This document shows positions 59,785 to 64,000 of a stretch of 64,000 nt of DNA, in pieces (position 1 is the first letter of the stretch; the number at the start of each line of letters is the position of its first letter). The notes under the pieces were generated by a model. It was not told where the DNA came from. It saw nothing but the letters and a program-made list of their open reading frames with translations, and searched no databases. This stretch comes from Nitratireductor sp. (lineage in GTDB: Bacteria; Pseudomonadota; Alphaproteobacteria; Rhizobiales; Rhizobiaceae): contig NZ_CP051236.1 of NCBI RefSeq assembly GCF_017794765.1, positions 3,184,192 to 3,248,191 on the forward strand. Direction: 5' to 3'. Both the position numbers and the translations under genes were made by a program.

Positions 59785-60213
59785 ATGCAGAAGCCTGTTG
59801 AGCGCGAATGGGCGCTGACCATTGACCCGGAAACCGTGCGCTTTCTGGCAGGCAAGGCGCGCGCAATCAGCGCCGCGCTCAATACAGACTATGACGATGG
59901 TCACGAGCACGAAATTGAGATCGATGGCGATGCCCGCGATCGGCACCAGCATGACGGGCTGATCGAGGAAGAGGAGGAAGACCTCACCGAAGAGGAATTT
60001 CGAGAACTGGTGGCTGATCTCAATGTGGATGAGATTGCTGAATTGATAGCGCTGGCATGGGTGGGGCGCGGCGACTACGATGTGAAGGAATGGTCAACCG
60101 CCGTCACGGATGCGCGGCAGCATGGCGCCAGGAACGTGGCCACTTATCTCCTCGGAATGCCGATGCTTTATGACTGGCTGATCGATGGCCTGGATGCACT
60201 CGGCGCATCGTGA
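59785..60213 (+). CDS. DUF3775 family protein
   Basis: The 142-residue soluble protein opens EWALTIDPETVRFLAGKARA, has an acidic centre (DGLIEEEEEDLTEEEF), and a conserved C-terminal half: LNVDEIAELIALAWVGRGDY, WSTAVTDARQHGARNVATYL and LGMPMLYDWLIDGLDALG. This matches DUF3775 of alphaproteobacteria, which has no known function. GGAGGAGAA precedes ATG 59785. It lies between the EamA gene and the extensin-like genes, all in one direction with short gaps. Confidence 0.85.
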   Translation: MQKPVEREWALTIDPETVRFLAGKARAISAALNTDYDDGHEHEIEIDGDARDRHQHDGLIEEEEEDLTEEEFRELVADLNVDEIAELIALAWVGRGDYDVKEWSTAVTDARQHGARNVATYLLGMPMLYDWLIDGLDALGAS

Positions 60214-60270
60214 ACACTTCGAAACACACCGTTATTTCCCGATCAGCCGGGGTTGCGGCAAACATCCAGC

Positions 60271-61074
60271 ATGATCGCTCTTTTAGCTGTTCGAAGTGCG
60301 CTGCCGGCCATACTGCTCTGCGCCCTGCTCTTCACGGACCCCCTGAACAACGCTCATGCAGCCGAAAGGGCCGCCTCGGTCCCCCTGCCGGCCACAGGCC
60401 CCATACCAAAGAGCCGCGGCGAACTGCAGCGGTCGGAGATGTCGGTCATCGTTCCCATTCCCTCCCCGCGTCCGCCCATGAAGACCAAACCACAGAAACG
60501 CCCGCCGCCCCAGACGCCAGGCCGTTTGCCCGCAAAAGAAATCGCCTGCCGCCGCGCCCTGGCTAAACTGGGCGTTTCTTATTCCGAGCAGACCCCCATA
60601 TCGGAGGCGCGCGGTTGCTCGATCGCTCACCCGCTCGTTATCGAACGTCTCTCCCGGAAAATTGCATTGAAGCCAAAGGCAACACTCAATTGCGCGACGG
60701 CTCTCACACTCGCGCGTTTTTTCACAGACAAAGTTCCTTCACTCGCCAGGCGTCACCTCAAGCAGCCGGTCGCCACCGTTCGACATGTATCTGCTTATGT
60801 CTGCCGGACACGTGCCGGGTTGGAAAAACTCTCTGAGCACGCCTTTGGAAATGCCTTGGATATAGCCGCTTTCGACCTGGCGGATGGCACCAGACTCAAC
60901 GTAGCTCGGCAATCAAATCCGAGAAGCGGAACCGCCAGGTTTCTCGATGCCTTCCGCACCGCTGCCTGCGGCCCTTTCAAGACCGTTCTCGGTCCAGGCA
61001 CCAATGCCGATCACGCGACGCATTTTCATCTGGATCTTCAGAAGCGCCGCAACGACTATCTCTACTGCAAATAG
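60271..61074 (+). CDS. Extensin-like family protein (peptidase M15-like fold)
   Basis: The 267-residue secreted protein has a signal peptide (LPAILLCALLFTDPLNNAHA), a Pro/Lys-rich linker (PSPRPPMKTKPQKRPPPQTP) and a C-terminal extensin-like domain. The domain carries the putative zinc ligands of the LAS/M15 fold: His and Asp in EHAFGNALDIAAF and His in DHATHFHLDLQ. Cys pairs are present (AKEIACRR, AACGPF). It probably acts on peptidoglycan in the periplasm. It is a paralogue of the next gene. A TTG start at 60253 is the alternative. Confidence 0.85.
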   Translation: MIALLAVRSALPAILLCALLFTDPLNNAHAAERAASVPLPATGPIPKSRGELQRSEMSVIVPIPSPRPPMKTKPQKRPPPQTPGRLPAKEIACRRALAKLGVSYSEQTPISEARGCSIAHPLVIERLSRKIALKPKATLNCATALTLARFFTDKVPSLARRHLKQPVATVRHVSAYVCRTRAGLEKLSEHAFGNALDIAAFDLADGTRLNVARQSNPRSGTARFLDAFRTAACGPFKTVLGPGTNADHATHFHLDLQKRRNDYLYCK

Positions 61075-61196
61075 CTGCCGTTTTCGGCACGCCATAATGA
61101 GGTCACAGGTCTGAATGCCCCCGCTGACCTTTCCTTTACCTTGTCTGGCTAGGCTACTCTCCTTCTGGAAGCGTGCAAGGTCGACGGGGCGTGTTC

Positions 61197-62084
61197 ATGG
61201 TCGGTATTCGTGTTGGCAACCCTGTTGCAACGCCATTACGTGCACCTTTTCTGCGCGCCGCCGCGGCTGCCACGCTGTTGGCTCTTTCTGCATGCTCTGT
61301 CAGCGATGTGATGTCACCCCGCCCATCCGTGGATATCGGCGTCCAGACTGCTGCCGTGCCAGTGGCACAGCTAGCACCCGCTCCCGCTGCGCCGGTTCCG
61401 CAGGTGGCGACACCCACTGTTTCCACTCCCGCCCCCGAAAGTACCAGGGGGTTGCAGGCGCTCGTTCCGTCAAACCCGATGATGGTTTCCTATCCACGCA
61501 TGACCCTGCCGCGCAGTGAAAGCTCGCCGCGTGTCATGCCAGCAGAAGAAATCGCCTGCCGTCGTCGGCTCAAACGTCTTGGCGTCAAGTATCAGGACCT
61601 TGAGCCCATCAACGACGGAGGAGCCTGCCGCATCGACTGGCCCGTCAAGGTCAGTGGCCTGTCGGGCAATATCGAAATGGCGCCCGCCGCCACGCTCAAT
61701 TGTCAGATGGCAGAGACATTCGCCCGCTGGACGAAAAACGAGCTCGCGCCGGCCGCGCGCAAACGCTATCTCACCGGCATCGGAAAAATCCGGCAGGGCT
61801 CAAGCTATTCCTGCCGGCGCATTGCCGGCACCAGTGTCGCTTCGGAGCATTCCAAAGGCAATGCACTCGACGTTATGAGCATCGAGCTGAAGAACGGCCG
61901 CGAGATCGATGTGCGCAAGCCGGGCTTCTTCGCCTTCCGCGAACGCGGCCTGCTGAACTCGGTCCGTGCCGAAGGGTGCGACTATTTCACCACCGTTCTC
62001 GGCCCCGGGTACAACTACGATCACCGCGACCATTTCCATTTTGATCTAAAGGGCCGCCGCAACGGCTACCGCGCCTGCAAATAG
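61197..62084 (+). CDS. Extensin-like family lipoprotein (peptidase M15-like fold)
   Basis: The 295-residue product has a lipoprotein signal with lipobox LALSAC, a Pro/Ala-rich linker (VAQLAPAPAAPVPQVATP) and the same C-terminal domain as its neighbour: AEEIACRRRLKRLGVKYQD, ASEHSKGNALDVMSIEL and NYDHRDHFHFDLKGRRNGY with the metal-type His and Asp residues intact. A second ATG at 61173 is in frame. It probably sits at the outer membrane and trims or binds peptidoglycan. Confidence 0.86.
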   Translation: MVGIRVGNPVATPLRAPFLRAAAAATLLALSACSVSDVMSPRPSVDIGVQTAAVPVAQLAPAPAAPVPQVATPTVSTPAPESTRGLQALVPSNPMMVSYPRMTLPRSESSPRVMPAEEIACRRRLKRLGVKYQDLEPINDGGACRIDWPVKVSGLSGNIEMAPAATLNCQMAETFARWTKNELAPAARKRYLTGIGKIRQGSSYSCRRIAGTSVASEHSKGNALDVMSIELKNGREIDVRKPGFFAFRERGLLNSVRAEGCDYFTTVLGPGYNYDHRDHFHFDLKGRRNGYRACK

Positions 62085-62144
62085 CGTTTTCCCTGCCCAC
62101 AAAGCAGTCTCGCGCCCTTCATCCGGGAGTGCTAAACAGCTTCC

Positions 62145-63443
62145 ATGCTCATTATTGAAATCGCCATTCTCTTCGTCCTCATCATCTTCAATGGTTTCAT
62201 GGCCATGTCGGAACTGGCTGTTGTTTCGGCCAGACCCGCCCGGTTGAAATCCCGGGCGGATCAGGGTCAGCGCGGTGCCGCACGGGCCCTCGCCCTCTCG
62301 GCTGATCCCGGACGTTTCCTTTCCACGGTCCAGATCGGCATTACACTGGTCGGTGTGCTCTCCGGAGCCTTCTCCGGTGCGACGCTCGGAACACGCCTGT
62401 CCGACTGGCTCATCTTGCAGGGTGTCTCGGAAAGCCTGGCAAACCCGCTCGGCGTTGGCCTGGTTGTGGCCCTTATCACCTATGTGTCGCTGATCGTCGG
62501 CGAACTCGTTCCAAAGCAGATCGCGCTCAAGAACGCAGAGGGCATCGCCGTCAAGGTTGCACCGATCATGGGGCTCCTGTCGCGCATCACCCTTCCGCTC
62601 GTGTGGCTGCTTGATGTGTCGGGCCGTCTGGTCCTGGCATTGCTCGGCCAAAGCGCGGAATCGAGCCAGCGCGTAACAGATGAGGAAATCCGCACGCTCA
62701 TTGCCGAAGCAGAAACCAGCGGCACCATTGAATCCGATGAGCGGCGCATGATTGCCGGTGTCATGAGGCTCGCCGACCGCAAGGCGCGCGCGATCATGAC
62801 CCCTCGTGGCGAGATCGACTGGCTGGATCTCTCCGCAGACGAAGCGGCACTGGCAGAAGACGTCAAAAGCTCCGGCCACTCTCTCCTGCCGGCCGGTGAT
62901 GGGTCCGTCGACGAGATCACCGGCGTCGTCAAGTTGCGCGATCTGCTGGCTGCTCAACTATCGGGAGAACCACTGGACATCCGGGCCCATGTTCTCCCGG
63001 CTCCGATCGTTCACGACATGGCCGACGCGCTCAACGTACTCTCCGTTCTTCGAGAGGCAGCCATTCCGATGGCGCTGGTGCACGATGAACATGGCCATTT
63101 CGAAGGCATAATCACCCCGTCCGATATTCTCGAGGCGATCGCGGGCATCTTTCGTGCGGATGCCGAGGAAGGTGAGCTGGATATCGTCGAACGCGCAGAC
63201 GGCTCCTGGCTGCTCCCCGGCTCCATGCCCGCTGACGAAATGGCAGACCATCTGGGCTTCAATCTCCCGGCAGAGCGTACCTACACCACGCTCGCTGGCT
63301 TCCTGCTCAACGAATTCACGCATCTGCCGAAGACCGGCGAAAGCACCGATGCCATGGGCTGGCGTTTTGAAATCATGGATCTGGACAATCGCCGGATCGA
63401 TCGCGTGCTCGCCACAAAGATCGAAGCATCACCGCAGGCGTGA
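62145..63443 (+). CDS. CNNM/CorC (HlyC) family membrane protein
   Basis: The 432-residue protein has a DUF21/CNNM transmembrane domain (MLIIEIAILFVLIIFNGFMA, GITLVGVLSGAFSGATLG, LVVALITYVSLIVGELVPKQ). Two CBS domains follow (RAIMTPRGEIDWLDLS and EAAIPMALVHDEHGHFEGII), then a CorC-type C-terminal domain (LGFNLPAERTYTTLAGFLL). It is probably involved in Mg2+/Co2+ efflux or homeostasis. The name haemolysin is historical. It ends 3 nt before the stop of the convergent thioesterase gene. Confidence 0.93.
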   Translation: MLIIEIAILFVLIIFNGFMAMSELAVVSARPARLKSRADQGQRGAARALALSADPGRFLSTVQIGITLVGVLSGAFSGATLGTRLSDWLILQGVSESLANPLGVGLVVALITYVSLIVGELVPKQIALKNAEGIAVKVAPIMGLLSRITLPLVWLLDVSGRLVLALLGQSAESSQRVTDEEIRTLIAEAETSGTIESDERRMIAGVMRLADRKARAIMTPRGEIDWLDLSADEAALAEDVKSSGHSLLPAGDGSVDEITGVVKLRDLLAAQLSGEPLDIRAHVLPAPIVHDMADALNVLSVLREAAIPMALVHDEHGHFEGIITPSDILEAIAGIFRADAEEGELDIVERADGSWLLPGSMPADEMADHLGFNLPAERTYTTLAGFLLNEFTHLPKTGESTDAMGWRFEIMDLDNRRIDRVLATKIEASPQA

Positions 63444-63446
63444 GCC

Positions 63447-63836
63447 TCAATCTTCCGGCGGGACCGGTGTGGGCTTGCCATTGGCATCGAGCGCCACCAT
63501 AACGAAATCCGCATGGGTGACCATTTCCATGGTCGGCGAAAGATATCGCTGCGCCCACGCTTCGACCTTGAGCCGGATCGATGTTCGCCCCACCCCTTCA
63601 ATATGGGTGTAGATGCACAGCGTGTCGCCCACCTTCATCGGCTTGGCAAAGGCCATTTCCTTCACACCGGCGGTGACCACGCGACCGTGCGCGCGTTCAG
63701 CAGCACGGATACCGCTCGCTAGATCCATTTGCGCCATCACCCAGCCGCCGAAAATATCGCCAGCGGCGTTGGCGTCACCGGGCATCGCCTGCGTGCGTAA
63801 CGTCAGGTCTCCAGTGGGTGTTTCCGGTGCAATCAT
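63447..63836 (-). CDS. Acyl-CoA thioesterase (YciA-type hotdog fold)
   Basis: The 129-residue enzyme hydrolyses acyl-CoA. The hotdog helix is in GDANAAGDIFGGWVMAQMDL with the conserved Asp and GGW, followed by MAFAKPMKVGDTLCIYTHIE and VEAWAQRYLSPTMEMVTHAD. The start at 63836 (MIAPETPTG) gives the usual length; upstream in-frame codons to 63965 are unrelated. No clear gene is present between it and the right edge (63837-64000). Confidence 0.9.
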   Translation of the reverse strand: MIAPETPTGDLTLRTQAMPGDANAAGDIFGGWVMAQMDLASGIRAAERAHGRVVTAGVKEMAFAKPMKVGDTLCIYTHIEGVGRTSIRLKVEAWAQRYLSPTMEMVTHADFVMVALDANGKPTPVPPED

Positions 63837-64000
63837 CGTCTGTAGTTCCCCTTTTTGATTTACATCCGGCCTATCGTCGAGACCGTCACCGGTCAACAAG
63901 CGCTCGCGCATGGCACCTCTTCCATTGACGCATGGTTCCCGTTTGATGTCGTATCTGCGTTGCACCCATAGCCGACTTGCGTCTTTAATCCGGGCTACAG

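Overview
The window is a chromosomal segment of an alphaproteobacterium, most likely Hyphomicrobiales of the Phyllobacteriaceae type (Mesorhizobium/Nitratireductor-like). This rests on the high GC, the gene set (rpoD, dnaG, GatB/YqeY, carA, carB, greA, trxB, Lrp, DUF599, DUF2937, DUF3775, extensin-like proteins, a BP26-like SIMPL protein) and the style of the proteins. No plasmid, phage, IS or CRISPR signal was seen. The assignment is by reading, not by a search.

Layout. 1-3260 holds the 5' two-thirds or more of a large secreted repeat protein on the minus strand. It contains four exact 360-bp repeats, runs off the left edge and sits beside a CAT-anticodon tRNA (3363-3439). 3550-8927 carries envelope and small-metabolism genes (SIMPL, NTF2-like, YcgN, a large OmpA-family protein, a DapA-like aldolase). 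9000-13964 has pyrE, an ECF42 sigma module (DGPF/YCII protein, sigma factor, VOC protein) with two matching candidate ECF42 promoters, an FKBP, and a divergent VOC/TetR pair with two operator-like dyads. 13972-20845 is housekeeping: DUF599, HlyU-like, YjbQ, map, rpoD, dnaG. 21065-31099 has an MHYT-GGDEF-EAL protein, a copper ATPase, GatB/YqeY, carA, a Tad-like vWA protein, DUF2937 and a YpfJ-type zinc protein; carB follows at 31512-35009.

35463-48625 is mixed: a cupin-like lipoprotein whose frame runs through its own terminator, an ABC-2 exporter pair, a lytic transglycosylase, a DNA alkyl-transferase, two unknown small proteins, a tandem EAL pair with one apparently dead copy, an aspartate aminotransferase, a GGDEF-EAL protein, an EF-G-like GTPase and msrP. 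48903-51706 holds LysR, trxB and Lrp.

51728-57308 is the most accessory-looking part. It has six glycosyltransferase genes (three GT25, two capsule-type, one GT4); four are on the minus strand in two tight sets, and one set is co-transcribed behind greA. A promoter-like element, a short leader terminator and an 18-nt palindrome lie upstream of greA. 57583-63836 finishes with a PQQ-type sugar dehydrogenase, an EamA transporter, DUF3775, two extensin-like cell-wall proteins, a CorC/HlyC-family membrane protein and an acyl-CoA thioesterase.

Best candidates for something under-described: the greA leader with its linked glycosyltransferase operon, the CxxC-bearing 120-residue repeats of the left-edge protein, and the active/inactive EAL pair.
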